Shown piece after piece: positions 1 to 9,014 of a stretch of DNA of 64,000 nucleotides. Under the pieces are notes generated by a model. That model was not told the DNA's origin and ran no database searches. It saw only the letters and a program-made list of their open reading frames with translations. Within the stretch, counting starts at the first letter, position 1. Each line of letters begins with the position of its first letter. This DNA comes from Tardiphaga sp. P9-11 (GTDB lineage Bacteria; Pseudomonadota; Alphaproteobacteria; Rhizobiales; Xanthobacteraceae): positions 62,001 to 126,000 of the forward strand of contig NZ_NPKQ01000004.1 in NCBI RefSeq assembly GCF_008329525.1. The letters are read 5' to 3'. Made by a program: the position numbers and the translations under genes.

Positions 1-159
1 TATACCAGCAATCATGACGCCATCGCGGCGAAGGGGATCGGCTCTTTCAGGTGGCTGGCGCTTCATGCCGTCGATGCCGTTGGGGTCGTCCACGCGATGT
101 TGCTGCGTATCCAGGCGTTGTTGCTTCCAGTCAAGACACTGGTGATGAGCGGGCACTGA
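1..159 (+). CDS. Possible 3' end of an unidentified gene cut by the window edge
   Basis: Frame 1 is open from the first base to a TGA at 157-159 (52 codons), with mostly G or C in third positions as in coding DNA of this genome. The C-terminal part is hydrophobic, rich in Ala, Val and Leu. I recognise no family, and the start lies outside the window. The only neighbour is the minus-strand DUF4260 gene, which ends at 259, so the two would converge. It could equally be non-coding; the evidence is only codon composition and the open frame. Confidence 0.25.
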   Translation, partial: YTSNHDAIAAKGIGSFRWLALHAVDAVGVVHAMLLRIQALLLPVKTLVMSGH

Positions 160-258
160 ACTCCGCGTATGCTGCCATGCTACGGGCTTATGGCCGAGGA
201 AAGCAGACCGCCCGGCAAGGAAGTGCCCTTCAAGCCCGGTGAGCCTTGAGGCTGCGCG

Positions 259-720
259 TCAGGCAGCCTTGATCTGGTTGCCTGTGGTCGGGTTTTCCGC
301 CTTGGCGGCTGGTGCAGTCGCATCCTTTCCGATGCGGCCGAGATGCGTGAAGCGGAAACCGGCATCGTATTTCAGCCCGTAGCCGAGTGCGCGGTCGAAG
401 CCGATATGGGCGAACCAGACCAGTGCAATCGAGCCGGCGAGGGGCTCTGCGGTTGCGATGCCGGCCAGCGCGAGCAGCAGCGGTACGATGGTCGCATGCA
501 CCAGGTTATAGACCCCTGCACCGATCCGTGGGCCGGCCAGATAGGCCAGCATGCTGAGGTCCGGGGCGAAGAAGAACAGGGCATAGACCTGCCAGGGCGC
601 GCCGGAGATCCAGTAGAACAGCGTCATTCCGACAAACAGCGCCGCGCCTTCCCAGCGCAGCAGATCGCGTACGCCACCCGTGGCTGCGCCACTACTTTCA
701 TTGATCACGATATTGGCCAT
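259..720 (-). CDS. DUF4260 family integral membrane protein
   Basis: This 153-residue protein matches the DUF4260 pattern: an N-terminal RWEGAAL segment, then several hydrophobic helices with FFFAPDLSMLAYLAGPRIGA and NLVHA, and the C-terminal signature HIGFDRALGYGLKY followed by HLGRIG. About four membrane spans are expected. No function is known for the family. I chose the ATG at 720 rather than the upstream one at 774 because GGGAGAG sits six bases before it and family members begin near here. It is divergent from pccB, with about 190 bases of shared upstream DNA. Confidence 0.8.
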   Translation of the reverse strand: MANIVINESSGAATGGVRDLLRWEGAALFVGMTLFYWISGAPWQVYALFFFAPDLSMLAYLAGPRIGAGVYNLVHATIVPLLLALAGIATAEPLAGSIALVWFAHIGFDRALGYGLKYDAGFRFTHLGRIGKDATAPAAKAENPTTGNQIKAA

Positions 721-908
721 CCGGCGCTCTCCCTTGTCTGGTTCGGATATAGGCAGGATCGGCGCCGGCGCCATGCGATTTTGGGCGATTCAACCCTTCT
801 TGATGGGCGTTTCCACCGCCGAAAACGCCATGCTAGAACCTCGCCCAAACCTGCGGCCCAAGCGGCCGACAAGTGGGCAATAACACGTGAATTGACGGGC
901 TGGAGCAC

Positions 909-2441
909 ATGAAAGACATCCTGGACACCCTCGAAGCGCGTCGGGCAGGCGCCAAACTGGGCGGCGGCGAGAAGCGCATCGAGTCGCAGCACAGCAAGGG
1001 CAAGCTGACCGCCCGCGAGCGCATTGAGCTTCTGCTCGACAAGGGGTCTTTCGAGGAATTCGACATGTTCGTCGAACACCGCTCCGTGGAATTTGGCATG
1101 GATAAGTCCAGGATTCCCGGCGACGGCGTCGTCACTGGCTGGGGCACCGTCAACGGCCGCAAGACCTTCGTCTTCGCCAAGGATTTTACCGTGTTCGGTG
1201 GCTCGCTATCCGAGACCCACGCGCTCAAGATCACCAAGCTGCAGGACATGGCGATGAAGGCGCGGGCGCCGATCATCGGTCTCTATGACGCGGGTGGCGC
1301 GCGCATCCAGGAGGGCGTCGCGGCGCTCGCCGGTTACTCCTACGTATTCCGCCGCAACGTGCAGGCCTCGGGCGTGATCCCGCAGATCTCCGTTATCATG
1401 GGTCCCTGTGCCGGTGGCGACGTCTATTCGCCGGCCATGACCGACTTCATCTTCATGGTGAAGAACACCTCCTACATGTTCGTCACCGGCCCCGACGTGG
1501 TGAAGACCGTCACCAACGAGGTGGTGACCGCCGAAGAACTCGGCGGCGCCAGCGTGCATGCGACCAAATCCTCGATTGCAGACGGCGCCTTCGAGAATGA
1601 CGTCGAGACGCTGTTGCAGATGCGCCGGCTGATCGACTTCCTGCCGGCCAACAACACCGAAGGCGTGCCGGAATGGCCGAGCTTCGACGATATCGAGCGT
1701 ACCGACCTGTCGCTGGACACGCTGATCCCCGACAATCCGAACAAGCCCTATGACATGAAGGAGCTGATCCTGAAGGTCGTGGACGAAGGCGATTTCTTCG
1801 AGATCGCCGAGACCTTCGCCAAGAACATCGTCACAGGTTTCGGCCGCATTGCCGGCAAGACCGTGGGCTTCGTCGCCAACCAGCCGATGGTGCTGGCCGG
1901 CGTGCTCGACAGCGACGCTTCGCGCAAGGCTGCGCGCTTCGTGCGTTTCTGCGACGCCTTCAACATTCCGATCGTGACCTTCGTCGACGTGCCGGGCTTC
2001 CTGCCGGGCACCGCGCAGGAATATGGCGGCCTCATCAAGCACGGTGCCAAGCTGCTGTTCGCCTACAGCCAGTGCACCGTGCCATTGGTCACCGTGATCA
2101 CTCGCAAGGCCTACGGCGGCGCCTTCGACGTGATGGCCTCGAAGGAAATCGGCGCCGACATGAACTATGCCTGGCCGACGGCGCAGATCGCCGTTATGGG
2201 CGCCAAGGGCGCGGTGGAGATCATCTTCCGCCAGGATATCGGCGACGCCGACAAGATCGCCGCGCGCACCAAGGAATATGAAGACCGCTTCCTGTCACCC
2301 TTCGTCGCCGCCGAACGCGGCTATATCGACGACGTTATCATGCCGCACTCCACCCGCAAGCGCATCGCCCGCGCGCTGGCGATGCTGAAAGACAAGCATC
2401 TGGAAGTGCCGATGAAGAAGCACGACAATATGCCGTTGTAG
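909..2441 (+). CDS. pccB: Propionyl-CoA carboxylase beta subunit (carboxyltransferase)
   Basis: At 510 residues this is full length for the beta subunit of a biotin-dependent acyl-CoA carboxylase, which moves the carboxyl group from carboxybiotin to propionyl-CoA to give methylmalonyl-CoA. Two crotonase-like halves are visible: GGARIQEG (129-136) with [12 protein letters not shown] (165-176) in the N half, and VPGFLPG with AYGGAFDVM (401-409) in the C half. Asp407 in GGAFD corresponds, by motif alignment, to the Asp that favours propionyl-CoA over acetyl-CoA in Streptomyces PccB. The ATG at 909 follows GGAG. The partner alpha subunit with biotin carboxylase and carrier domains is not downstream in this window. 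Confidence 0.95.
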   Translation: MKDILDTLEARRAGAKLGGGEKRIESQHSKGKLTARERIELLLDKGSFEEFDMFVEHRSVEFGMDKSRIPGDGVVTGWGTVNGRKTFVFAKDFTVFGGSLSETHALKITKLQDMAMKARAPIIGLYDAGGARIQEGVAALAGYSYVFRRNVQASGVIPQISVIMGPCAGGDVYSPAMTDFIFMVKNTSYMFVTGPDVVKTVTNEVVTAEELGGASVHATKSSIADGAFENDVETLLQMRRLIDFLPANNTEGVPEWPSFDDIERTDLSLDTLIPDNPNKPYDMKELILKVVDEGDFFEIAETFAKNIVTGFGRIAGKTVGFVANQPMVLAGVLDSDASRKAARFVRFCDAFNIPIVTFVDVPGFLPGTAQEYGGLIKHGAKLLFAYSQCTVPLVTVITRKAYGGAFDVMASKEIGADMNYAWPTAQIAVMGAKGAVEIIFRQDIGDADKIAARTKEYEDRFLSPFVAAERGYIDDVIMPHSTRKRIARALAMLKDKHLEVPMKKHDNMPL

Positions 2442-2466
2442 CGGCGTCACGCTGGAGGGAGCTCAC

Positions 2467-2994
2467 ATGCAGATAACACGAGCCGCTGTTTGTCTTGTTG
2501 CGTTCATGCTGCCTTCCGTCGCCGTTCAGGCCGCGTCCGTCCACATCGTAGCGCTCGGCGCCAGCAACACTTATGGTCATGGCCGCGGCAGGACCAATGG
2601 CGGTGTCGAACCGTCGCAAGCCTTTCCAGCCCAGCTTGAGGCGATGCTTCGAGCGCGCGGAGTCGATGCCCATGTCGCAAATGCCGGAATTCCTGGCGAT
2701 ACGACCGGCGGCATGTTGCAGCGGCTCAATTCGGCCGTGCCGGACGGTACGCAAATTGTCATTCTCCAGCCCGGCGGAAATGACGCGCGACGCGGCGAAG
2801 GCGCCAGCCGCGCCGGCAATGTAGCTGCCATCCAGCAACAACTGGCGGCGCGCCATATCAAGGTGATCGTGACCGGCATGACCGCGCCGGCAAGCACGCG
2901 CGATCCCGATGGCCAGCATTTCAATGCCAGCGGCCATGCGGCAGTCGCGTCATCGCTCGTGCCAAGGGTAATGGCGGCGATGCGGGGGAAATAG
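2467..2994 (+). CDS. Secreted SGNH/GDSL-type esterase, short TesA-like form
   Basis: A 175-residue protein with an N-terminal signal peptide (cleavage near the AQAAS region, residues 19-24) and the four SGNH blocks: catalytic Ser33 in GASNTYG, Gly in NAGIPGD (73-77), Asn105 in GGND, and D148-G-Q-H151 as the Asp/His pair. It should hydrolyse esters or thioesters in the periplasm. Compared with TesA, the stretch between block III and the DxxH motif is about 35-40 residues shorter, so the fold is compact. It starts 25 bases after pccB behind GGAGGG (CTGGAGGGAGCTCAC) and probably shares the pccB transcript; whether the two cooperate is unknown. Confidence 0.8.
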   Translation: MQITRAAVCLVAFMLPSVAVQAASVHIVALGASNTYGHGRGRTNGGVEPSQAFPAQLEAMLRARGVDAHVANAGIPGDTTGGMLQRLNSAVPDGTQIVILQPGGNDARRGEGASRAGNVAAIQQQLAARHIKVIVTGMTAPASTRDPDGQHFNASGHAAVASSLVPRVMAAMRGK

Positions 2995-3008
2995 CCGAAC
3001 AATCTTAG

Positions 3009-3034
3009 CCCGGATGAGCGCAGCGAAATCCGGG
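3009..3034. repeat. Short inverted intergenic repeat (CCCGGA...TCCGGG)
   Basis: CCCGGA and TCCGGG flank a 14-base loop. The element and the DNA after it (to about 3095) look like one of the common interspersed hairpin elements of Bradyrhizobium-type genomes, by recollection. It lies just after the esterase stop codon and could also act as a weak terminator, although no T-run follows. Confidence 0.5.
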
Positions 3035-3233
3035 AGGAATTGTCCGACGCGGTCCCCGCATGTTGCTTCGCTTGCGCGGACTACAGGGCACCCTTACGCC
3101 GCCATCGGGTTCATCCGCTTCCGCGAAGCGCTTGCATCTTTCGGAACGCGGAGCGAACGTATCCATCGCTTGCCATCGGGTATCGCCGGAAACAGCGATA
3201 GTTGCTCATGACAGGAAACAGGCGAAGCCGCAG

Positions 3234-3941
3234 ATGACGAAGCAACGTATCTGGATCGGCCGCATCATCGCCACCATGACGCTGATCGGCGTGGCCTGCA
3301 GTGCGGCGCTCGCCGACGAGACGGTCAGTATTGGCGGGTCGCGGGCGGTCTTGATCAGACCGAAGGCGCCGCGGGCCAGCGTGATCCTGATGCCCGGCGG
3401 CAACGGCGCCAACAGCCCGGGCGAACACGGCGAGATCAATGGGTTGAAGGGCAATCAGCTGGTGCGCACGCGCAGTGCCTATGCGGCGCGCGGTCTGGCG
3501 GTGCTGGTGGTCGATGCTGGGACCGATCTGTCCAGCGCGGTGCAATACATGGCCGCGATCAAGCGGCCGGTGACGGTGGTGGCGACCAGCCGCGGGACAC
3601 AGCGTGCCGCCGAGGGGATTGCGCGCGGCGCGCGGCCGGATGCGCTGGTGCTGACCTCGGGTTTTCTCAGCGCGGAGTCTGGCAGCGGCAGTAATGTGAT
3701 GTCGATCATTGGCTCGCCTTCGGCATTGCCGCGCACGCTCGTCATCCATCATCGCAACGATGGCTGTAAATTCACTGCGCCGGCGGGTGTCGATCCGTTC
3801 GTGAAATGGTCGGCGGGGCGGGCCCGCGTGTGGTGGCTGACTGGCGGGCGCAACGACGGCGATCCGTGCGAGGCGCGGGGATATCATGGCTTCAACGGGC
3901 TCGATGGCCAGGTCGTCGGGCTCGCTGCCGGCTTTCGATAG
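3234..3941 (+). CDS. Periplasmic alpha/beta hydrolase-like protein
   Basis: The 235-residue product begins with MTKQRIW and a hydrophobic signal peptide ending in SAALADE. Downstream features fit an alpha/beta hydrolase: VILMPGGNGAN as the oxyanion strand-loop, VVATSRGTQRA in the place of the nucleophile elbow (first Gly replaced by Ala), LVIHHRNDGC for the acid region, and a late GYHGFNG carrying a candidate catalytic His. The open frame extends 58 codons further upstream, but that stretch overlaps the hairpin repeat region and lacks protein character, so the ATG at 3234 before the signal peptide is preferred. The substrate is unknown. The 200 bases upstream hold repeat DNA rather than another gene. 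Confidence 0.65.
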   Translation: MTKQRIWIGRIIATMTLIGVACSAALADETVSIGGSRAVLIRPKAPRASVILMPGGNGANSPGEHGEINGLKGNQLVRTRSAYAARGLAVLVVDAGTDLSSAVQYMAAIKRPVTVVATSRGTQRAAEGIARGARPDALVLTSGFLSAESGSGSNVMSIIGSPSALPRTLVIHHRNDGCKFTAPAGVDPFVKWSAGRARVWWLTGGRNDGDPCEARGYHGFNGLDGQVVGLAAGFR

Positions 3942-4040
3942 TCTCGACGTCTGAATATTTGAGTTCCCGCGCGCATTCAGTTTCCATTCATGCCGCTGGT
4001 CCGATCCTGATCTCCTCACGGATATCAGGGAGAGATTGCG

Positions 4041-4355
4041 ATGGAACGCCGTCATTTTCTGAAGATCGCCTTCGGTTTTGCCGCGGGCGTCGGGTTGGCC
4101 GCTCAGGCCATCACCCAGGCTCAAGCCGCTCCGCTGCTGCCGACCAATCCGCTCGACAATCACAAGCTGGGCAACGAACCGCAGCCTGCCGTGGCGTCAC
4201 AGGATGACGTCGATCGGCTGCAGCCGGAGCAAGTGCGGTGGGGACGTCGCGGCTGGCGGCGTCGCCGGTTCTGGGGTTATCGGCGCCGGCATTGGGGCTG
4301 GCGTCGCCGTTATCGGGTCCGCCGTCGGTACTGGCGCCGCCGCCGCTACTGGTAG
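4041..4355 (+). CDS. Small Tat-exported protein with Arg/Trp/Tyr-rich tail
   Basis: A 104-residue protein opening with ERRHFLK, a close match to the twin-arginine consensus RRxFLK, then a hydrophobic helix and AQAAP cleavage site (near 30). The middle contains DDVDRLQPEQVRWG and the last 40 residues are almost entirely Arg, Trp, Tyr, Gly and His in clusters such as WGYRRRHWGW. A strong GGGAGAG precedes the ATG. Similar Tat-signal proteins with basic aromatic tails occur in Bradyrhizobium genomes without known function; binding of polyanions or envelope polymers is my guess only. Tail-to-tail with the next minus-strand gene. Confidence 0.75.
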   Translation: MERRHFLKIAFGFAAGVGLAAQAITQAQAAPLLPTNPLDNHKLGNEPQPAVASQDDVDRLQPEQVRWGRRGWRRRRFWGYRRRHWGWRRRYRVRRRYWRRRRYW

Positions 4356-4378
4356 GGCAAACCCGATTGTACTGACGC

Positions 4379-4648
4379 TCAGTCTCTCCAGGGCGTCAGC
4401 GGTTTGGTCTGGCCGGGTTCAATGCCGCTCAGGTGGCGACGCACGTTGTCATAGCTGCGATCGCCGGGGGCAAAGGTCTGCGAGCCGTCAGCCGGCTTGC
4501 CGTCCACCGTGCGGGTGAAATGCAGCACCAGGCTGTCATCCGCATTCATGGTGGCGCTGCCGTAATAGGGCATCGACAGCCGCGCGTCCTCCGCCATGGC
4601 CGCGCCAGCCATGAGTAGAATGGGGAGGGTGAGAAACAGACGGGTCAT
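4379..4648 (-). CDS. Small secreted protein of unknown function
   Basis: An 89-residue product with a clear signal peptide (MTRLFLTLPILLMAGAAMAE). The mature part is about 68 residues, soluble and without cysteines, ending in GQTKPLTPWRD; I know no family for it. The ATG at 4648 is fixed by a perfect AGGAGGTG eight bases upstream, so the longer open frame to 4726 is not used. It faces the TRIC-like gene across a 120-base divergent intergenic region and ends 23 bases from the Tat-exported protein gene. Confidence 0.7.
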   Translation of the reverse strand: MTRLFLTLPILLMAGAAMAEDARLSMPYYGSATMNADDSLVLHFTRTVDGKPADGSQTFAPGDRSYDNVRRHLSGIEPGQTKPLTPWRD

Positions 4649-4770
4649 GACACCTCCTACTGTGAGGTTGTGATGGAGGCTCAGGAAGATGGCGGGGATT
4701 TGTCCGCCGCCGGTCACCGCATGCACGGATTTGTGTTACAGGTCGCCGTCATCCGCTGCCGACGAGTCCC

Positions 4771-5403
4771 ATGCCCCACACCGAAGCACTACTGTTCCCT
4801 CTCGCCATGATCGCGCTCATTGCCGAGGCGATGACGGCTGCGCTGGCTGCCGGGCGGCGCAAGATGGATTGGCTCGGCGTCGCCATGCTCGGCTGCATCA
4901 CTGCGCTCGGCGGTGGTTCGGTGCGCGATATGCTGCTCGGGCACTATCCGCTGTGGTGGGTGAAGAGCCCGTATCTGCTACTGCTGACCGGCGGTGCGGC
5001 GCTGCTGACCATCGTGCTCGCACGGGTCGTGCATCGTTTTCACGCGCTGTTTCTGGTGCTCGACGCCATCGGCCTCGTGGTCTTCACCATCATGGGCTGC
5101 AATATCGCGCTCGCCATGGATCAGCCGCTGCTGATCGTCGTGGTGGCGGGGATGATCACAGGCTGCGTCGGCGGCGTGCTCCGCGACGTGCTGTGCAACG
5201 ACGTGCCGCTGCTGTTTCGCGCCGAACTCTATGCGAGCGTGTCGATCGTCACGGGGCTTCTCTATATCGGCGGCATCAAATACGGATTCAGTCCCGATCT
5301 GGTGACGCTCGTTGCCGCCGTGACCGGACTGGCGTTCCGTCTGCTGGCAATCCGGCTGAAGCTGGAGATGCCGAAATTTATCTATGACAGCGACGCCAAA
5401 TAG
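4771..5403 (+). CDS. TRIC/UPF0126 family channel-like membrane protein (YicG/YadS type)
   Basis: A 210-residue polytopic protein built from two copies of the same unit of about three helices. Each unit has the family's glycine-rich motif followed by Arg-Asp: ALGGGSVRDMLLG near residue 50 and GCVGGVLRDVLC near 130. This is the UPF0126 fold shared with trimeric intracellular cation (TRIC) channels; bacterial members conduct monovalent cations, and some are linked by context to glycine transport. The length is normal. The ATG has only a weak GAG ahead of it. It converges with the glycerophosphodiesterase gene, leaving nine bases between stop codons. Confidence 0.88.
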   Translation: MPHTEALLFPLAMIALIAEAMTAALAAGRRKMDWLGVAMLGCITALGGGSVRDMLLGHYPLWWVKSPYLLLLTGGAALLTIVLARVVHRFHALFLVLDAIGLVVFTIMGCNIALAMDQPLLIVVVAGMITGCVGGVLRDVLCNDVPLLFRAELYASVSIVTGLLYIGGIKYGFSPDLVTLVAAVTGLAFRLLAIRLKLEMPKFIYDSDAK

Positions 5404-5412
5404 CGTGCTGCG

Positions 5413-6657
5413 TTAGCGCAGCCCCACGCAGCTGGCATAGAATGTCGTGGTCGCCGGCCAGTCGGAAAACACACCGCGCACGCCGACATCCTTCGCCAGC
5501 ACATTCAGCACCGTCAGCGTGTCGCCATCGCGGTCGATGGCAGGTTTGATCGAGCGATGGAAGAAGCCGCCGCCATGGGCGAGCGGCCCGTCGCGCTCCA
5601 GCGACCAGGTGATCAGATCGAGCCCGGCATCGCGTGCTGCCTTGGCATAAGGAGAGGGCACGATCTGGCCGCTGCCATCGAGCGTCAGCAGCATATAGAT
5701 CGGTGGCGCGAGAATCTTCACGCCGGCAGCCTTGAGCTCCGCCATCGACGGCTTCCACGTTTCCGCGCGCATATGGTCGAAACTCGGCGTTTCATAGCGG
5801 CCGTCGAGATAGACTGCCTGCGCGCCGAAATCCGGCGCGGTGTGGATCCAGAACTTGATGTCGTTGAGATCGAAGCCCTGGGCAAAAACGTCGCCAGGTG
5901 GAATGCCGGCGGCGCGATATTCGTCGAGCATCTGCGTCGCGTACTTCTCCTGACTGTAATCGCCATCGAACGGCATCGGCACTTCCGGCGCCTTCAGCTC
6001 GGGCGTGAATTTGGCGCCCAGGCTCTTGATCAGCGCGATGCTTTCCGCATGGGTCATCAGCGTGCCCGAGCTTGCATAAAGGTCGGTGCGCCAGCGCGGC
6101 GTGCCGTTCTGATAATCCGCGACGGTGGTCGCTGACGTGTTGGCGGCGTCCATCTTCGCCGTCAGCGTCCTGAACTCCGCCAGCGTGATGTCACTGGTGC
6201 AGCATTTCGCCGTTGCCTTTTTTCCGCTGGCGGGATCTGCCGGGCTGAAAGGTTGCGTGCATTTGTTCGCCAGCGCCGGCACCGAGAGAATATTGGTCGT
6301 CGTGTGCAGGTCGCATTGCGAATGCCGGCAGACCAGCTGGCGATCTTTGGTGAAGGTGACGTCGCATTCGATCACACCTGCGCCCATGCGCGCTGCGGCG
6401 AGATAGGACTCCCGTGTATGTTCGGGAAATTGCAGCGGCGCGCCGCGATGGGCGATGGAGAAATCGCTCTTGCGGAATGGCCCGGTGCAGGTGCTCAGCT
6501 TCGTCTTCAGCGGGCCGTCTTTCATCTTGTCGACAAGATAGAACGGTCGCGGGCCCAGTTGTGGCTCGGGCAGGGAAATGGTCTCGGCATGGCCGGTCGT
6601 CAGCGATGAGAGACCGAGTAGCCCGGCCAGAATGAGACGATGCAAGGCGCGCGACAT
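5413..6657 (-). CDS. Periplasmic glycerophosphodiester phosphodiesterase (GlpQ-like)
   Basis: A 414-residue exported enzyme predicted to split glycerophosphodiesters into glycerol-3-phosphate and an alcohol. After the signal peptide (cleavage near TGHAE) come the GDPD motifs: AHRGAP with a following PEHT, then [12 protein letters not shown] and LVCRHS, which supply the metal-binding Glu/Asp and the catalytic His pair. Several cysteines (STCTG, CRHSQC, KCCTS) suggest disulfides. It is longer than UgpQ-type enzymes and resembles the larger periplasmic class. I chose the ATG at 6657 over 6693 because GGAG lies six bases before it and it opens the signal peptide. A second, short GDPD sits at 41643-42389. 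Confidence 0.88.
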   Translation of the reverse strand: MSRALHRLILAGLLGLSSLTTGHAETISLPEPQLGPRPFYLVDKMKDGPLKTKLSTCTGPFRKSDFSIAHRGAPLQFPEHTRESYLAAARMGAGVIECDVTFTKDRQLVCRHSQCDLHTTTNILSVPALANKCTQPFSPADPASGKKATAKCCTSDITLAEFRTLTAKMDAANTSATTVADYQNGTPRWRTDLYASSGTLMTHAESIALIKSLGAKFTPELKAPEVPMPFDGDYSQEKYATQMLDEYRAAGIPPGDVFAQGFDLNDIKFWIHTAPDFGAQAVYLDGRYETPSFDHMRAETWKPSMAELKAAGVKILAPPIYMLLTLDGSGQIVPSPYAKAARDAGLDLITWSLERDGPLAHGGGFFHRSIKPAIDRDGDTLTVLNVLAKDVGVRGVFSDWPATTTFYASCVGLR

Positions 6658-6730
6658 GACGATCTCCAGAATAGCGATGCGCCATTCTGTCATCTTCGTA
6701 TGACGGCTGTAACCGGCGCGTGGGCAACAA

Positions 6731-6755
6731 AAAACCCCGCCATTGGCGGGGTTTT
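6731..6755 (-). terminator. Rho-independent terminator
   Basis: A perfect 11-bp stem (AAAACCCCGCC / GGCGGGGTTTT) with a 3-base loop. On the minus strand it is followed by a T-rich tract (TTTTTTGTTG), so it ends the transcript of the small protein gene at 6778-7035. Confidence 0.85.
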
Positions 6756-6777
6756 CGTCGTCAGGATTGCGCAGCGA

Positions 6778-7035
6778 TCACCAGCGGCGGATACAGCGGC
6801 CGTAGGGATTGCGGAAGAAGCCGGGTGGGCAGAAGCGGGCGCGTGGCGGCGGAGCGCGGTACATCGGGCGGCAACCGCCATAGGGGCCGCGGGCATAGCC
6901 GGGGCCGCAGCCCTGAGCGACCTGGATCACGCCTGCCGTGTCTGTAGCGCTCAGCGGAGCCACAGGCATTGCGCTGGCGGCACCGATGCCCCCGACGCTG
7001 ACGGCAAACAAGGCTGCCGCAAAGATCGTCTTCAT
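6778..7035 (-). CDS. Small secreted Gly/Cys/Pro/Arg-rich protein (GCG_CRPN-like)
   Basis: An 85-residue protein with signal peptide (cleavage near ASAMP) and a mature part with spaced Cys, Gly, Pro, Tyr and Arg: GCGPGYARGPYGGCRP, then CPPGFFRNPYGRCIRRW. This matches the GCG_CRPN-type small proteins common in Bradyrhizobium and Methylobacterium, for which no function is established; four cysteines in the mature part could form two disulfides. GGGAGAA precedes the ATG and a strong terminator follows, so it is a monocistronic unit. The region from 7036 to 7222 upstream holds no other gene. Confidence 0.75.
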   Translation of the reverse strand: MKTIFAAALFAVSVGGIGAASAMPVAPLSATDTAGVIQVAQGCGPGYARGPYGGCRPMYRAPPPRARFCPPGFFRNPYGRCIRRW

Positions 7036-7222
7036 TCGTGTTCTCCCTCGATGGCGCCGCGATGCGGCGCAGAGAATAATGATGGCATCGCATCACCCGC
7101 TGCAGACTCTTACGACGTAAGAAAGTTGCAGAGGATCAACGCTGCACAGCACGATTAAGCCGATTCGATCTGAATACAGCATGAATGTTTCGGGATATCC
7201 GCGTAACAGGCCGCGGCAGTTG

Positions 7223-8230
7223 CTACTTCGCCGCGAGGAAGCCCAGCATCAACTCGTTGAATTTGGCCGGTGCATCGAGAAACACGATATGGCCTGCGTT
7301 CGGCAGTACCTCGGCCTTCGCGTTCGGCATCTTCGCCGCCAGCGCCTTTGCCAAATCGGCGTTCTGGCCCATCTTTGGCCGCAACGCTTCCGGCGCATTC
7401 GGCTTTCCTGGCGCGTTGTGATCGTCGGCGCCCATGATGAACAGGGTCGGCAGGGTGATCAGCGGGATTTCGTGGACCACGGGCTCGCGATAGATCATCT
7501 GCGCCGAACTGACGAAGGCGCGCAGCCAGCGCGGATATTCCGGTGAGCCCTTGATGTTGAAACGCGCGTCGATAAAGGGCGTTACCTGATCGGGTTGCAT
7601 CTTCAGCGAATAGTTCACCTCGAGCTGTTTGCGGTAGCCCTCCGCCGTCAGCTTGTCTTCGGTCTCCAGAATCTTCTCGGTCGGCGTCGGTGGCACATAG
7701 AGGCGATAATCCTCAAGCCCGATCGGTGCCGCGAGCAGCAGGTGGTCGATACGATCGGGATAAGCGCGCGCGATACGGACGCTCACCATGCCGCCGAGGG
7801 AATGCGCAACGATGTCGAATTTGGAAACTCCAAGGTGATCCATCAGCGCGATGGTGTTGCGGGCAAGGGTGTCGAAATGCAGGTCGCCCGACGGCTTCGA
7901 CGATTTGCCGAAGCCGATCTGGTCGGGGACCACGACGCGGTAACCGGCCTCGTTCAACGTGCCGATCACCGGCGCCCAGTAGCTCGACGGGAAATTGCGG
8001 CCATGCAGCAGCACCACAGTCCGACCATTGGGCTTGGTCGATGGCACGTCCATATAGGCCATGCGCAGTTGCTCGCCGTCATTGACCAGCGGCAGCATGT
8101 TGACGGGGTAGGGATAGGGGAAGCCTTCGAGACCGATGCCATAGGGCTCGCGCGCCGCCGGTGGCTCGGCCGCTTGCGATGAGGTGAACGGTAAGGTTGC
8201 AATCAGCGCAGCGAGTAGAAGGCGGTTCAT
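7223..8230 (-). CDS. Secreted alpha/beta hydrolase
   Basis: A 335-residue exported hydrolase. A signal peptide (cleavage near SQAAE) precedes a full alpha/beta hydrolase domain: LLHGRNF (oxyanion region), VPDQIGFGKS, nucleophile Ser in VAHSLGG, acid Asp in MGADDHNAPG and catalytic His in NAGHIVFLD. This is the epoxide hydrolase/haloperoxidase-like branch rather than a lipase, but the substrate cannot be told. GGAG precedes the ATG. It ends in KFNELMLGFLAAK, a normal C-terminus for the fold. Upstream lies the ArsR-like regulator in the same direction, 70 bases away, so co-transcription is possible. Confidence 0.88.
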   Translation of the reverse strand: MNRLLLAALIATLPFTSSQAAEPPAAREPYGIGLEGFPYPYPVNMLPLVNDGEQLRMAYMDVPSTKPNGRTVVLLHGRNFPSSYWAPVIGTLNEAGYRVVVPDQIGFGKSSKPSGDLHFDTLARNTIALMDHLGVSKFDIVAHSLGGMVSVRIARAYPDRIDHLLLAAPIGLEDYRLYVPPTPTEKILETEDKLTAEGYRKQLEVNYSLKMQPDQVTPFIDARFNIKGSPEYPRWLRAFVSSAQMIYREPVVHEIPLITLPTLFIMGADDHNAPGKPNAPEALRPKMGQNADLAKALAAKMPNAKAEVLPNAGHIVFLDAPAKFNELMLGFLAAK

Positions 8231-8300
8231 CGGGGGCTCCGGGAGAAGGAAGGTCCGGCGCGGTTTCGGGCTGCATTGCGGCGAAGGTAAGCCGGCGTCT

Positions 8301-9014
8301 TCACGTTTTCCGGATGGCGTCGCCGGTCGTGCCGAACAATGCCTCGAAGCGCTTCTCGCCGCTGCGGGTGAAATGCACTACGCGGCTGCCCGGCAAGGGG
8401 TCTCTAGCCGCCCATTTCATGGCAGTGAACGAGGTCATGATGGCGGCGCCAAGTGTCCCGGCCAGATGGTGGCGCCGCTCGCTCCAGTCTAGGCAGGCCT
8501 TGCAGACCGGCCGACGTGGATGCGTCAGCGTCGCCGGATCTATCCTCAATTCTTCAGCAACGAACCTGCTGCCCTGAGCCGTGAGTTCGACGGTCTGCTT
8601 GGTCTGCCGGATCAGCTTCTGTGCCCGCATGCTGTCGAGCATCTGTACGCCGAGATCGCCGGCGAGATGATCGTAGCAAATCCGTGCACGCCGCAGTGCG
8701 GGTTCTTTCGGCCCGGTGCGAACGCGGAGATGGCCTGCGCGGGCTGCCAAGCCGGCCAGACCTTCCAGCACACCGGCGACATCGGGGCCGGTGAGGCGAT
8801 AATAGCGATGACGCCCTTGTTTTTCCGGCTCGATCAGGCCACCGGTTTCGAGTTTGGAGAGGTGTGAACTCGCGGTCGGCGCCGTAATTCCGGCTTCCTG
8901 GGCGAGTTCGCTCGCAGTCAGCGCACGGCCTGTCATCAGCGCCGTCAGCATATTGGCGCGTGCAGGATCGCCAACAAGTGCAGCGATCATGGCGATGTCC
9001 GGGCCTGCTTTCAT
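8301..9014 (-). CDS. ArsR-like winged-helix transcriptional regulator with C-terminal extension
   Basis: A 237-residue regulator. Residues 1-90 form an ArsR-type winged helix: ALVGDPARANMLTALM, then TASELAQEAGITAPTASSHL as helix-turn-helix and GRHRYYRL as the wing. The C-terminal 140 residues (with ARICYDHLAGDLGV and HPRRPVCKACLDWSERRHH) are a domain often seen in this subgroup; its Cys/His residues may bind a metal or ligand, but no classical ArsR metal motif is present. It is divergent from the NIPSNAP gene, with a dyad overlapping its own start codon, so it probably represses itself and perhaps that gene. Confidence 0.85.
   Translation of the reverse strand: MKAGPDIAMIAALVGDPARANMLTALMTGRALTASELAQEAGITAPTASSHLSKLETGGLIEPEKQGRHRYYRLTGPDVAGVLEGLAGLAARAGHLRVRTGPKEPALRRARICYDHLAGDLGVQMLDSMRAQKLIRQTKQTVELTAQGSRFVAEELRIDPATLTHPRRPVCKACLDWSERRHHLAGTLGAAIMTSFTAMKWAARDPLPGSRVVHFTRSGEKRFEALFGTTGDAIRKT

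Noticed and set aside
3121-3180. GGAAC near 3140 as a stress promoter for the hydrolase gene
   Set aside because: No -10 match at the required spacing, and the DNA belongs to a dispersed repeat.
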